In this document: positions 17,860 to 27,150 of the stretch, one piece after another | How the letters are laid out: each line of letters starts with the position of its first letter | Position numbering within the stretch: position 1 is the stretch's first letter | Assembly: GCA_945882065.1 (NCBI GenBank) | Contig: CAMCWI010000012.1 | Span: forward strand, 1-32,360 | Reading direction: 5' to 3' | DNA from: Akkermansia muciniphila | GTDB taxonomy: Bacteria > Verrucomicrobiota > Verrucomicrobiia > Limisphaerales > JADLHS01 | Length of the DNA stretch: 32,360 bases | Program-made: the position numbers and the translations under genes | Notes under the pieces: generated by a model | What the model was told of the DNA's origin: nothing | The model's database searches: none | Seen by the model: the letters and a program-made list of their open reading frames with translations, nothing else

Positions 17860-19236
17860 CTAAACAAACTTCCCCGGATTCAGGATCGCCTTCGGATCAA
17901 CGGCGAGTTTGATGGCGCGATGCAGGTCGCGGGCTTCTTGGGAAACGGCCAGAGGCCACCAGCGTTTTTTGGCAATGCCGATGCCGTGTTCGCCGGTGAT
18001 CGAGCCGCCCCACGCGAGCACTTGCCGGAACAATTCATCCAGCGCGGCTTCGCTGCGTCGTTTCGCGCCCGGTAACGTGAAGTCCACCATGATGTTCGTG
18101 TGGATGTTGCCATCGCCCGCGTGACCGAAGCAGGCGAGTTGCAGTTGGTGTTTCTTTTGCAACCGCGCGGCGAAGTCGAACAAATCCTCCAGTCGGCTGC
18201 GCGGCACGACGATGTCTTGGTTCAACTTAGTCAGGCCGGTGTCGCGCAGTGAATAGGAGAATTCACGTCGGATTTTCCAGACGGCTTCGCATTGTTTGTC
18301 GCCGAGACCGGTCTCAATGAACAGCGGTTTCTGCGCGCGGATGATGCGACGCAACGTCTCGATTTCGCTGCGAACGGAAGAGCGTTGCCCGTCTACCTCC
18401 ACGATCAGGTGTGCGCGGCAGCCGCGCAGGCGTTCGCTCTTGGTGCGTTTGTAGGCGGCGGCGAGAGTGAATGAATCCGCCAGTTCGAGTGCTGCGGGAA
18501 GGAAGCCTGCGGCAAGAATCGCGTGCAGCGTGCGCACGGCTGATTTCATCGAGCTGAAACCGATGGCGAGGTTCGCCCGGTACGGCGGGAGCGGCAGCAG
18601 CTTGAGCGTCGCCTCGGTAACGACGCCCAGCAAACCTTCCGAGCCGACGAACAGCCGATGCAGATCGAAGCCGGTTTTGTTTTTGTGCGTGCGACTGCCG
18701 AGGCGGACAATCGTGCCGTCTGCGAGAACGACTTCGAGGCCGAGGACGTAATCACGCGTCACGCCGTATTTCAGACAGCGCGGGCCGCCAGCATTGGTGA
18801 TGATGTTGCCGCCGATGGAACTTTCGCCACGGCTCGCTGGATCAGGTGGATAATAGCGGTTCTGTTTTTCCACTTCGGTCTGGAGCGTGGCGGTGATGAC
18901 ACCGGGTTGCGTGACAACGACGAAATCGCCCGCATTGATCTCCTTGATGCGGTTCATTCGTTCCAACGAAATCACGATGCCGCCGCGCAACGGTACGCAG
19001 CCGCCGACGTAACCATGACCCGCGCCGCGTGCCGTGACGGGGATGCTGTGCTGGTTGGCGAAGCGCAGAATGATGGAGACGGATTTGGTGGAGCGGGGCA
19101 GGGCGACAGCGTCGGGCAGATGCGTGGCGAACCATTTGTCCCCGGCGTATTGCGCGAGCGTCGCGGGTGCGAGTGTGACTTCGCCGGGTAGAAGTTTTTT
19201 GAGTGCGGCGAGATGGCGGGCGTATTGACTGTTCAT
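17860..19236 (-). CDS. FAD-binding oxidase, glycolate/D-lactate oxidase GlcD family
   Basis: 458 aa; VTARGAGHGYVGGCVPLRGGIVISLERMNRIKEI, PPDPASRGESSIGGNIITNAGGPRCLKYGVTRDYVLGLEVVLADG, CFGHAGDGNIHTNIM, TGEHGIGIAKKRW. Confidence 0.93.
   Translation of the reverse strand: MNSQYARHLAALKKLLPGEVTLAPATLAQYAGDKWFATHLPDAVALPRSTKSVSIILRFANQHSIPVTARGAGHGYVGGCVPLRGGIVISLERMNRIKEINAGDFVVVTQPGVITATLQTEVEKQNRYYPPDPASRGESSIGGNIITNAGGPRCLKYGVTRDYVLGLEVVLADGTIVRLGSRTHKNKTGFDLHRLFVGSEGLLGVVTEATLKLLPLPPYRANLAIGFSSMKSAVRTLHAILAAGFLPAALELADSFTLAAAYKRTKSERLRGCRAHLIVEVDGQRSSVRSEIETLRRIIRAQKPLFIETGLGDKQCEAVWKIRREFSYSLRDTGLTKLNQDIVVPRSRLEDLFDFAARLQKKHQLQLACFGHAGDGNIHTNIMVDFTLPGAKRRSEAALDELFRQVLAWGGSITGEHGIGIAKKRWWPLAVSQEARDLHRAIKLAVDPKAILNPGKFV
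17862..17990 (-). repeat. 129-bp direct repeat copy B (native 3' end of the glcD-like gene)
   Basis: Matches 16360-16488, in the same orientation. Confidence 0.95.
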
Positions 19237-19463
19237 TCAAGCGGCTTGTCGAGCGTGACTGTGCCGTCGAGGAACTCTTTCGCTTCGGCGGCTTCGTCCT
19301 CGGGCACTTGCACGCGGATGCCCCCGGAGGCGATGGCAGTTCCTCCCCAAATAGCCGAAGCCACCTGGCTGATGAATGGATGGAAGCCAGCAGCCTCCAA
19401 GCGGGAAAACTTCATGTCCGCTTCAGTGGCGTTTAATTCGTTCGAGACAGTTATCATTTCCAT
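19233..19463 (-). CDS. DUF2007-like small protein
   Basis: MEMITVSNELNATEADMKFSRLEAAGFHPFISQVASAIWGGTAIASGGIRVQVPEDEAAEAKEFLDG; stop overlaps the glcD-like start (ATGA). Confidence 0.7.
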   Translation of the reverse strand: MEMITVSNELNATEADMKFSRLEAAGFHPFISQVASAIWGGTAIASGGIRVQVPEDEAAEAKEFLDGTVTLDKPLE

Positions 19464-19476
19464 AAGTGATCTCCGG

Positions 19477-20496
19477 TTAGTTAGTTCTGGCACGGGCTTC
19501 CGCAAACACCATCACGCCCGCGCCTGTCTGCACTACGTTCTGCACCTGAACTTCAATCTGATGACCGACGTGCGCAAGGCCGTTGTTCACGACCACCATC
19601 GTGCCGTCCGGCATGTAGGCGACACCTTGCGCCTTGTCTTTGCCTTCGCGCACGATCTTGAGCGTGAGCAAATCTCCCGCAAGCAGCACGGGTTTCAACA
19701 CGCGCGCCAAGTCGTGCAAGCTCACGCAACTGACGTTTTGCAGGGCAGCAACTCTGCCGAGGTTGTGGTCGTTGGTGAATAATTTCGCGCTGAGATTTCG
19801 CGCTAACCGGATGAGCTTGGCGTCCACGTCTTTTTCGTCGGGGAAATCTCCGTCATGGATCGTGACCTCGTTCTTCGGATTCTGCTGGATGGTGTTCAAC
19901 ATGTCCAAACCGCGCCGACCGCGTGCGCGTTTGATTTCATCTGCTGAGTCCGCGAGTTGTTGAAGCTCTTTGAGGACAAAGCCCGGGACGAGAACCGTGC
20001 CTTCGACGAATTTTGCTTCGAGCAATTCCGCGATGCGCCCGTCAATCACCGCGCTTGTGTCCAGCAGGATCAATGTGTCCGCCTTGTCGCGGCGCGTGAA
20101 ACGCACGTAGGGGATGATGAGCGAGAAATCTTCCTTGTTGCTGCGCATGGCCAGCACCATGCCGATGTAGCTGAACGCGAGAAACAATCCAAGACGCACC
20201 AGCCAGCGGGTGTCGTCGCTCACGCCGTTGAACAAGCCGGAACTGTCAATTAACTTGGCGACGACGATGCCGAGCAACAGTCCTAGCGTCGTGGCGGAAA
20301 AGGCGCGGAGCGAAAATCCTTTGAGCATCTCGTCGAGCGCGATAAGCAACCCGCCGAAACCGAAACCGATGGCGACGCCGATGAGTCCTGTGTTGCCTCC
20401 AGGGATCAAGTCGGGGCGAAGCTCACTCAGCGAGAAGCCCGCGATGGTGCAAAGCGCGAGGAACAGAATCCGGATAGCCCAGAGTGAAGCGATCAT
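19477..20496 (-). CDS. PIN/TRAM-domain membrane protein (YacL-like)
   Basis: N-terminal TM segments then LILLDTSAVIDGRIAELLEAKFVEGTVLVPGFVLKELQQLADSADEIKRARGRRGLDML (PIN) and C-terminal TRAM-like GVAYMPDGTMVVVNNG; start placed at the internal MIASLW, which overlaps the mlaD stop. Confidence 0.88.
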   Translation of the reverse strand: MIASLWAIRILFLALCTIAGFSLSELRPDLIPGGNTGLIGVAIGFGFGGLLIALDEMLKGFSLRAFSATTLGLLLGIVVAKLIDSSGLFNGVSDDTRWLVRLGLFLAFSYIGMVLAMRSNKEDFSLIIPYVRFTRRDKADTLILLDTSAVIDGRIAELLEAKFVEGTVLVPGFVLKELQQLADSADEIKRARGRRGLDMLNTIQQNPKNEVTIHDGDFPDEKDVDAKLIRLARNLSAKLFTNDHNLGRVAALQNVSCVSLHDLARVLKPVLLAGDLLTLKIVREGKDKAQGVAYMPDGTMVVVNNGLAHVGHQIEVQVQNVVQTGAGVMVFAEARARTN

Positions 20497-21488
20497 TTTA
20501 GGGTGTTGGTTTTGGCGGGCGCGGGAACTTTTTGTTTCCACATGATGCCCCAGAGTCCGCGCGTGTTCAGATTGCTGGTGGTAACGGAAAGATTGTAGGC
20601 GATGTCGCCGAGGTTGGCAGCCAGTTGTTCATCGCGCAACAAACGTCCTGCCACCCCGTGACCATTTTGCAGATCGAACATCAGGTTCGTGAGCGTGATA
20701 GAGGCGATCTCCAGATTTTTGATGGCCGTGGAGAGTTCCGCGCCGTTGCTGGCCACGAGAGAATTGACGTGGCTGGCGAGCGGCGGGAGTTGCGCTGTGA
20801 ACACATTAAGGTTGCTCACTGCCGTGGAGACGGGCGTGGCGTTGTTGGAAACAATGGCGCTCAATTGTGTCATCGTGCCCTGCACATCGGCGCTCAATCG
20901 GGTCATCATGCTCTGCGCTTCGGCGGTGATGGTGTCAACCCGATCCAGCGAGTCGCCGAGCTTGCTGAGTTTTTGCTCGGTCAACACCATGCGGCGCACA
21001 TCGCTCACGGCGGCGTTCAAGTTCGTGGTCGTCTCGCTGATCTTCATGATCATCTCGGTGGCCACGGCCACGGCCTCCTGCATGTTGAACGGCTCGCGCG
21101 CCAGGACTTCGGATTGATTTGCCAACAACTCGCCGAGGTCTTTGGTCGGGTAGATCGCGATGAATTGATCGCCGAGAAATCCGGAGGTCTCGATCTCGAA
21201 CTTCGCATCGCTGTAAAGTTTGTATTGGGATTCGACCTTGAAAAAGATCGTCACGTTTTTGCCGCCCTCGTTGAGCTTGGTGGAGGAAACGCTGCCGACT
21301 TGCACGCCGCGCATGAGGACTTTCGCACCGGGTTTGATGCCGCCGACGTTGGCAGAGATGAGCCGGAGTTCGTAATAACTTTTGTAGAACGCCGTGCTGC
21401 GGCTGAAGAGCAGGGTGAGTCCGCCTAGCATCAAGAGTCCGAGGAGGACGAAGATGCCGACTTTGATTTCGATTCGAGTTTGGCTCAT
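20493..21488 (-). CDS. mlaD: MCE/MlaD-family ABC transporter substrate-binding protein
   Basis: MSQTRIEIKVGIFVLLGLLMLGGLTLLFS..YYELRLISANVGGIKPGAKVLMRGVQVGSVSS..FLGDQFIAIYP. Confidence 0.9.
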   Translation of the reverse strand: MSQTRIEIKVGIFVLLGLLMLGGLTLLFSRSTAFYKSYYELRLISANVGGIKPGAKVLMRGVQVGSVSSTKLNEGGKNVTIFFKVESQYKLYSDAKFEIETSGFLGDQFIAIYPTKDLGELLANQSEVLAREPFNMQEAVAVATEMIMKISETTTNLNAAVSDVRRMVLTEQKLSKLGDSLDRVDTITAEAQSMMTRLSADVQGTMTQLSAIVSNNATPVSTAVSNLNVFTAQLPPLASHVNSLVASNGAELSTAIKNLEIASITLTNLMFDLQNGHGVAGRLLRDEQLAANLGDIAYNLSVTTSNLNTRGLWGIMWKQKVPAPAKTNTLK

Positions 21489-21547
21489 GGTTTTTCAGTT
21501 TGGACTAGCACCGTGACAAAGAAGTTTCGATATAATTACGAGAGACG

Positions 21548-21635
21548 GGTAGGGAGCGTCACTCCGTGCGCGCCGCTTGGGACAAAGCGGAATCTCAACG
21601 ACGTTCGCGGCGCGCAGAGGACTGCGCGTCCTACC
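21548..21635. repeat. REP/MITE-like imperfect inverted-repeat element between mlaF and mlaD
   Basis: Left end ggtagggagcgtcactccgtgcgcgccgc (21548-21576) pairs imperfectly (20/29) with the reverse complement of gcggcgcgcagaggactgcgcgtcctacc (21607-21635). Confidence 0.6.
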
Positions 21636-21666
21636 ACTCATGTCGTAACAGTTGTTTCTCACAATG

Positions 21667-22398
21667 CTAGGGATCGGCGACACCGTTGATGAATTGCTGC
21701 ACCACTGGATCGGCGGACGCAAAAATATCTTCCGGCGTTCCGGTGACGTAAATCTTTTTGTTGTGCAACATCACGATGCGATGCCCCACGCGCCGCGCGC
21801 TCCGCATGTCATGAGTGACGACGATAGTGGTGACCTTCATCCGGTCGGTCACGCGCATGATGAGTTTATCAATGCTGTCGGACACGATGGGGTCAAGCCC
21901 CGTGGTCGGCTCGTCGTAAAGGACGATGCTTGGATGATAGATGATCGCGCGGGCCAGGCCGACGCGTTTCCTCATGCCGCCGGAAAGCTCTGAGGGCTTT
22001 TTCTTTTCCACGCCTGGCAACTCCACCATGTCCAGCGCTTCAGCGACTTTGATGGCGATCTCTTTCTCCGTGAACTTCCGTTCGCGCCGGAACGAGAACC
22101 CGACATTCTCTGCCACGTTCATCGAGTCGAACAACGCCGCACCCTGGAACACCATGCCGAACTTGCTGCGCACCCGGATCAGGTTGCGCTCGTCCATGTG
22201 AGTGATGTCCTCGCCGTCAATGGTCACTGCGCCAGAATCAGGTTGGAGCAAGCCAATGATGTGTTTGAGCAGAACACTCTTGCCACCGCCGCTGCGGCCG
22301 ATGATGACGAGAGATTCACCTTCCTCGATCTTGAAGGTCACGCCATCAAGGATGGGCTGCGGGCCGAAACTTTTTTTAAGATCGCGTACTTCGATCAT
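21667..22398 (-). CDS. mlaF: ABC transporter ATP-binding protein, MlaF family
   Basis: MIEVRDLKKSFGPQPILDGVTFKIEEGESLVIIGRSGGGKSVLLKHIIGLLQP..LSGGMRKRVGLARAIIYHPSIVLYDEPTTGLDPI; start overlaps the mlaE stop (ATGA). Confidence 0.95.
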   Translation of the reverse strand: MIEVRDLKKSFGPQPILDGVTFKIEEGESLVIIGRSGGGKSVLLKHIIGLLQPDSGAVTIDGEDITHMDERNLIRVRSKFGMVFQGAALFDSMNVAENVGFSFRRERKFTEKEIAIKVAEALDMVELPGVEKKKPSELSGGMRKRVGLARAIIYHPSIVLYDEPTTGLDPIVSDSIDKLIMRVTDRMKVTTIVVTHDMRSARRVGHRIVMLHNKKIYVTGTPEDIFASADPVVQQFINGVADP

Positions 22399-23192
22399 AT
22401 GATGTGAAAGAGCCGCCCCAGCAGCAGCGTGAGGAAAAAATTGCAGATGAGGATCGTGATCGAGGAATATACGACCGCCTCCGTGGTGGCGTGGCCCACG
22501 CCTTCTGCACCGTCGCGACAGGTCATGCCTTTGTAGCAACCGATGACCGCGATGATCGCACCGAAGACGATTGATTTGATCTGGCCTATGGAGAAGTCGG
22601 GAATCGTCGTGTAACGAAGCATGTTGTGCCACGAGTAAGTCGGGTCAACTCCCAGCAGATGAACCGCCACAGTGTAGCCGCCCGCGATGCCGACGGTGAT
22701 GGCTTCCGCTGTCAGAATGGGCATGACGATGATCGCCGCGAGCAATCGCGGCACGACGAGATAATCCACGGGATGTGTGGCGAGGGTTCGCAGGGCATCA
22801 ATCTGTTCTGTCACGCGCATCGTGCCGATTTCCGCCGCAATGGATGCTCCGACGCGTCCTGCCACCATCAACGCCGTCAGCACCGGGCCGAGTTCGCTGC
22901 ACATGGAAACGCCCACGAGTGCGAGTGTGGCGGTGTCCATCTTCACCTGATGGAATTGATAGTAAGCCTGCGCTGCGAGAACCATTCCCGTGAACGCGCC
23001 GGTGACAAGGACGACGGTCTGGGATTTCACGCCGATGTAATAGAGTTGGTACACCAGATCGCGCCCACGGACTTTGAACGTGAACAAAGAGGCAAGCGAT
23101 TCCGCGACCAGTAACCCGAAACGTCCGAGTCCACTGAGCCAGTCGGAGATAAACTTTTGCGCGAACGAAGTCATCCGCGCAAAACCTAGCAA
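22395..23192 (-). CDS. mlaE: ABC transporter permease, MlaE family
   Basis: GAFTGMVLAAQAYYQFHQV..ELGPVLTALMVAGRVGASIAAEIGTMRVTEQIDALRTLATHPVDYLVVPRLLA. Confidence 0.95.
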   Translation of the reverse strand: MLGFARMTSFAQKFISDWLSGLGRFGLLVAESLASLFTFKVRGRDLVYQLYYIGVKSQTVVLVTGAFTGMVLAAQAYYQFHQVKMDTATLALVGVSMCSELGPVLTALMVAGRVGASIAAEIGTMRVTEQIDALRTLATHPVDYLVVPRLLAAIIVMPILTAEAITVGIAGGYTVAVHLLGVDPTYSWHNMLRYTTIPDFSIGQIKSIVFGAIIAVIGCYKGMTCRDGAEGVGHATTEAVVYSSITILICNFFLTLLLGRLFHII

Positions 23193-23412
23193 GCGCGTGA
23201 GGACATGGCGAGAGTTTGATTAAGGAGTTTGATTAAGGATTTGTGGCGAAACGCCCACCAACCCGTCCTGTTGTTCGGGCTTACTGCGACTGTTCTCCGC
23301 GATACGGACGCGCTCCGGGGGATGTCGTGGCATTGTCGGAATGCGTTATTTCCCAATTCACTCCGGGAAACAAGTTTGACTCGCCTATGTGCCAAACCTA
23401 AATTGAGCGTGC

Positions 23413-24459
23413 ATGTTGGCAGTTGAGTCAAAAATCACCCCGGCGCACTCTGTCGCCCCCACGCCCATCGGATCGTCTTCTTCTTGGAAGCAACTCGTTG
23501 AGCCGGTGGAGCCGTTTCTGGATGCGGTGACGAAGCGTCTGGCGGAACAGGTGAATGCTTTTGACCCCGCACTTTCTCAATACGCCGAGTACGCACTTAC
23601 CGGGAACGGCAAACATCTGCGCCCCACTTTGGTCGCACTTGCGGCAAATTCCATCGGGAAGATGAATGATTCCCACGTCACGGTCGCCGCTATCATCGAG
23701 ATGGTTCACCTAGCCACGCTCGTTCACGACGATGTCATGGATGAGGCGGAGATGCGGCGCGGCAAGCTGACGCTCGCGGCGAACTGGGGCAACGAGATCG
23801 CGGTTTTGTTTGGTGATTGTTTGTTTGCTCAAGCGTTGAAGCTGGCCGCCAGTTTCCCGACCCCGGAGATTTGCCGCGCTGTCGCTTCGGCCACGAACAC
23901 CGTTTGTTCCGGCGAAATTCTTCAGACTCGGCATCGGAAGAACTTTGAGTTGTCGCAGAAGGAATACTTTCGCGTGTTGCAAATGAAGACGGGTGAACTG
24001 TTCGCGTTGTCATGCGACATGGCTGCGTTTCTCGGCAACGCCACACCGTCGCATCGGACTGTGCTGCGCGAGTTCGGCATGGCGTTCGGCACGGCTTATC
24101 AGATTTACGACGATTGCGTGGATTTGTTTGGAACGGAGAAGCAGGCTGGCAAATCTCTGGGGACAGACCTCGCCAAAGGCAAGCTGACATATCCGGTGTT
24201 GCTAGCGTGGGAACGTGCGACGCCGGAGGATCGCGCCGCGCTGGAAGCACTGGTGCAAGACTGGCAGCCGGGGTCTTTCGCGACGGTGAACAAGTATTTG
24301 GCCAGGTATAAAACACTGGGGACGACGCTGGATTTGATTGAACGACATCTGGGGCAGGCCCGTCAATACCTGTGGTCGTTGCCAGAGTCGGTTGGACGCG
24401 CGGGTTTGCTGGGCGTGACAGACTTTCTGGCACAGCAAACGGCCGCGTTGTCAGAATGA
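23413..24459 (+). CDS. Polyprenyl synthetase (trans-isoprenyl diphosphate synthase)
   Basis: GKHLRPTLVALAA, LVHDDVMDEAEMRRGKLT, IYDDCVDLFGTEKQAGKSLGTDLAKGKLTYPVLL (aspartate-rich motifs). Confidence 0.95.
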   Translation: MLAVESKITPAHSVAPTPIGSSSSWKQLVEPVEPFLDAVTKRLAEQVNAFDPALSQYAEYALTGNGKHLRPTLVALAANSIGKMNDSHVTVAAIIEMVHLATLVHDDVMDEAEMRRGKLTLAANWGNEIAVLFGDCLFAQALKLAASFPTPEICRAVASATNTVCSGEILQTRHRKNFELSQKEYFRVLQMKTGELFALSCDMAAFLGNATPSHRTVLREFGMAFGTAYQIYDDCVDLFGTEKQAGKSLGTDLAKGKLTYPVLLAWERATPEDRAALEALVQDWQPGSFATVNKYLARYKTLGTTLDLIERHLGQARQYLWSLPESVGRAGLLGVTDFLAQQTAALSE

Positions 24460-25124
24460 TCTCTATACTAGTGAGCACGACTGGATCGGAACCTGAACGG
24501 GAGGCAAAGTCGGCGGTGTCTTCGGACGCGCCGAAATCTGCCACCACCACCAACCGCGTCGAAGAAGACGCCATTGTGCAGCGCGCCCAACAGGGCGATC
24601 TCGCCGCTTACGACGAACTTGTGCGTCGGTATCAGGAGCGAATCTACGCCACGCTTTACCACATGACGTCCAATCACGAGGACGCGAACGATCTCGCGCA
24701 GGAGGCGTTCATCAAAGGTTATCAGGCACTCAAGTCGTTCAAAGGTGGATCAAGCTTCTATACTTGGGTCTATCGCATTGGCGTCAACAAGACGCTCAAC
24801 TTCCTCAAGTCCCGCAAAAATCGCTCGATGATGAGTCTGAACGATCTGGATTTCGATGCGGAGAAAGACCCGGACCTACTGGCGTTGATCTCGGATAAAA
24901 CACCACGTCGCGATGCGGTGCTGGCCGAGCTGCAAAAAAAAATGAACGAGGCCATGCTCAAGCTGTCAGAACAACACAGACTCGTGGTGACCATGCATGA
25001 TGTTCAAGGATTGGCTCACGAGGAGATCGCCGAGATCATGGAATGCAACGTCGGGACGGTGCGGTCGCGGTTGTTCTACGCGAGGCAGCAGTTGCAGGGA
25101 TACCTAGCGGATTATCTGAAGTAA
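24456..25124 (+). CDS. ECF RNA polymerase sigma factor (RpoE/SigW-like)
   Basis: IVQRAQQGDLAAYDELVRRYQERIYATLYHMTSNHEDANDLAQEAFIKGYQALKSFKGGSSFYTWVYRIGVNKTLNFLKSRK..LAHEEIAEIMECNVGTVRSRLFYARQQL; start overlaps the prenyl synthetase stop. Confidence 0.95.
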   Translation: MISILVSTTGSEPEREAKSAVSSDAPKSATTTNRVEEDAIVQRAQQGDLAAYDELVRRYQERIYATLYHMTSNHEDANDLAQEAFIKGYQALKSFKGGSSFYTWVYRIGVNKTLNFLKSRKNRSMMSLNDLDFDAEKDPDLLALISDKTPRRDAVLAELQKKMNEAMLKLSEQHRLVVTMHDVQGLAHEEIAEIMECNVGTVRSRLFYARQQLQGYLADYLK

Positions 25125-25138
25125 CAAAGAGACGTAAT

Positions 25139-25669
25139 ATGAGTGCTGAAAACCAAGATCAAGATTTTGAAAAGTTGCAGCAGTTGCTCAAGCTCAAGCG
25201 CCATGAGTCGCCGCCGCCTCGCTTCTTCAACGACTTCTCCTTTCAAGTCACCGCCCGCATCCGCGCCGGTGAAGGCGTGCGCAAGATTGAAGACTTCGAG
25301 GACGTCGTCGCGCAAGCACCGTGGTTGTATCGCATCTGGAAAGCCATCGAGGGCAAGCCAGCCGTCTCCGGGTTGTTCGCGGCGGCGGTATGTGGAGTAT
25401 TGATTGCGGGAATTTTCTACGTGGACAACACCGCTCCGACCATGCCGTCCCTCGTCACAAACCAGCCAGAAGCACCCGCAGCGGATCCTGAAGCCGGAGT
25501 TTCTGGCGGTCTGCTCGCTGGGTCATCGCAGTCTGGCAACAGCATGAGTCCCACGGCTGTGATGCCGGGATCGCAACCGTCGCTGTTCAACAATGTTCTC
25601 GCATTGCCGACTACGGCAATAAACTTGATCAACTTCAAGCCTCACAATCTGACAAACGGCTTCAAATAA
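25139..25669 (+). CDS. Hypothetical single-TM protein, possible anti-sigma factor by position
   Basis: MSAENQDQDFEKLQQLLKLKRHESPPPRFFNDFSFQVTARIR..TM segment PAVSGLFAAAVCGVLIAGIFYV; immediately after the ECF sigma gene. Confidence 0.7.
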   Translation: MSAENQDQDFEKLQQLLKLKRHESPPPRFFNDFSFQVTARIRAGEGVRKIEDFEDVVAQAPWLYRIWKAIEGKPAVSGLFAAAVCGVLIAGIFYVDNTAPTMPSLVTNQPEAPAADPEAGVSGGLLAGSSQSGNSMSPTAVMPGSQPSLFNNVLALPTTAINLINFKPHNLTNGFK

Positions 25670-25682
25670 TTTCACTCACAAC

Positions 25683-25719
25683 CAAAACAGGCGCGGCAAG
25701 ATTTGCCGCGCCTGTTTTG
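25683..25719 (+). terminator. Strong, probably bidirectional, intrinsic terminator
   Basis: caaaacaggcgcggcaa-gat-ttgccgcgcctgttttg: perfect 17-bp stem, 3-nt loop, T-rich on the exit side in both directions. Confidence 0.9.
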
Positions 25720-25794
25720 TTGAAGCCAAGCTCAACCGGATTCCGAAGAGGAGCCGCTAATCTGCGCTGATCATCCCTAATTCCGGTTACGTCC

Positions 25795-27018
25795 TCAATC
25801 TTCCTTCGTGAACGCGATGGCCGCTCCCTCACCTTGAATCATGAGACGATTGCCTTCAAACTTGGCGGTGCGCTTGTCCGTGCCGCCTTCGAGGGTGAAT
25901 TCGTAACTCGTTGTCCCGTCCGCCTTCCATTCGCCCTTCAGATCTTTCAGTTCAGCGGCAGATGGAAAACCGGGAAGCAATTTTCCCGGCGCAAAACTTT
26001 TTATCGCGAGTGTCTTGTCCGGCGCAGCGACGACGACGCATTTGGCAAAACGCTCGTGCATCCAGGCTCTGATGCGCGCGGCTTCGCCGCCGCCGATGTT
26101 GGGCTTGATGCGACGATACGCGAGCATTGTCCCGCTAGAATCAAACCGCCAACGGCCCAGGATCGGATCGGAGTAAGCGGGATTTTGTGAAACGCCGTTG
26201 GTCAGGAAGTAGCCGATGTCTTTCAAGTCCGGCTTCAACGTGGACAAGGTCAGGCGGATCAATTCACCGTTGTTGAAGATAACTTTGGCGGAAGGATTTT
26301 GCAGCACTTCGCTGATGGTGCCGCCTTTGAGCCGGGTTTCGGCAAAGGTCGTGTCTTGGCCGAGTGCTTGAAATTCCGCCCGCTCGCCTAGCGAGAGAAG
26401 TCCTGGATAACGAATGAGCCGCGCTTCGAGCAGTGAATTCTGGAAGATCAATCCCGCAAAGTCTGCGGTGTCGTAGTAGGTGTCGCTGATCGAGGATGCG
26501 GCGCGACCGACGCGAGCCATGCCGGTGCTTTGGAGGTCGCGCCCCAGCTTGTTGATCAGGCGTAGGGCCTTGGAATCGCCTTCGGGTGACTTCAACTGAT
26601 AAGTCCAATAACTCAAGGCGTGAACGCACATGGAAAAAACCACGATGTAAGCGACGCCGTTCAACAACCCGAGGCAACCGCCGAGGCGCGAGTTCAAGCG
26701 TTCCCACAAGGCGAGCCGCAGGTCGCCCGCCTTGTATTTGTAATGAACATCCACCTTTTGATGTGTCAAGAAACCGCCGACCTTCACGAGCGTGAGCACG
26801 AGGAGAAATCCGAGCACGGGCGGCAACGCCCACAACAGGAGCGGGCTGGTGACGCCGAAGATGCCGAGCAGCGGGTTGAAAATATTTCCCGCGAGCGCGG
26901 CGAACATCACACCGAGGACGATGCCGATGAATGAGAAGCCCGCGCGGATGGATCCCTGTTGATAGCCGATGGCGGCGATGGACGGCAGCAATACGAGTAT
27001 GATCAACCAGATTGTCAT
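25795..27018 (-). CDS. CvpA-family membrane protein with C-terminal extension
   Basis: Hydrophobic N-terminal region IILVLLPSIAAIGYQQGSIRAGFSFIGIVLGVMFAALAGNIF..GCLGLLNGVAYIVVF typical of CvpA. Confidence 0.75.
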   Translation of the reverse strand: MTIWLIILVLLPSIAAIGYQQGSIRAGFSFIGIVLGVMFAALAGNIFNPLLGIFGVTSPLLLWALPPVLGFLLVLTLVKVGGFLTHQKVDVHYKYKAGDLRLALWERLNSRLGGCLGLLNGVAYIVVFSMCVHALSYWTYQLKSPEGDSKALRLINKLGRDLQSTGMARVGRAASSISDTYYDTADFAGLIFQNSLLEARLIRYPGLLSLGERAEFQALGQDTTFAETRLKGGTISEVLQNPSAKVIFNNGELIRLTLSTLKPDLKDIGYFLTNGVSQNPAYSDPILGRWRFDSSGTMLAYRRIKPNIGGGEAARIRAWMHERFAKCVVVAAPDKTLAIKSFAPGKLLPGFPSAAELKDLKGEWKADGTTSYEFTLEGGTDKRTAKFEGNRLMIQGEGAAIAFTKED

Positions 27019-27150
27019 GCGGGTAACTTAGGAATCGCCACGGTTAAAGGCACGAAGAAAATGTTTCAAGCTCGCCGCTGTTGCCACTGAAAGCAGCCAC
27101 GAACCATAATTCCTGCGTGATTCCCTCCAGAGGTTTTCCACACTCAACAC

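Noticed and set aside
20532-21428. 298-aa plus-strand ORF
   Set aside because: Antisense shadow of mlaD with no domain signature.
22399-22632. N-terminal extension of the mlaF ORF (MAQHASLHDDSRLLHRPDQ...)
   Set aside because: Overlaps mlaE and reads as out-of-frame sequence; the true start is MIEVRDLKKSFGPQ at 22398.
23735-24574. 279-aa minus-strand ORF
   Set aside because: Antisense to the polyprenyl synthetase and sigma genes; Ser/Pro/Arg-rich shadow frame.
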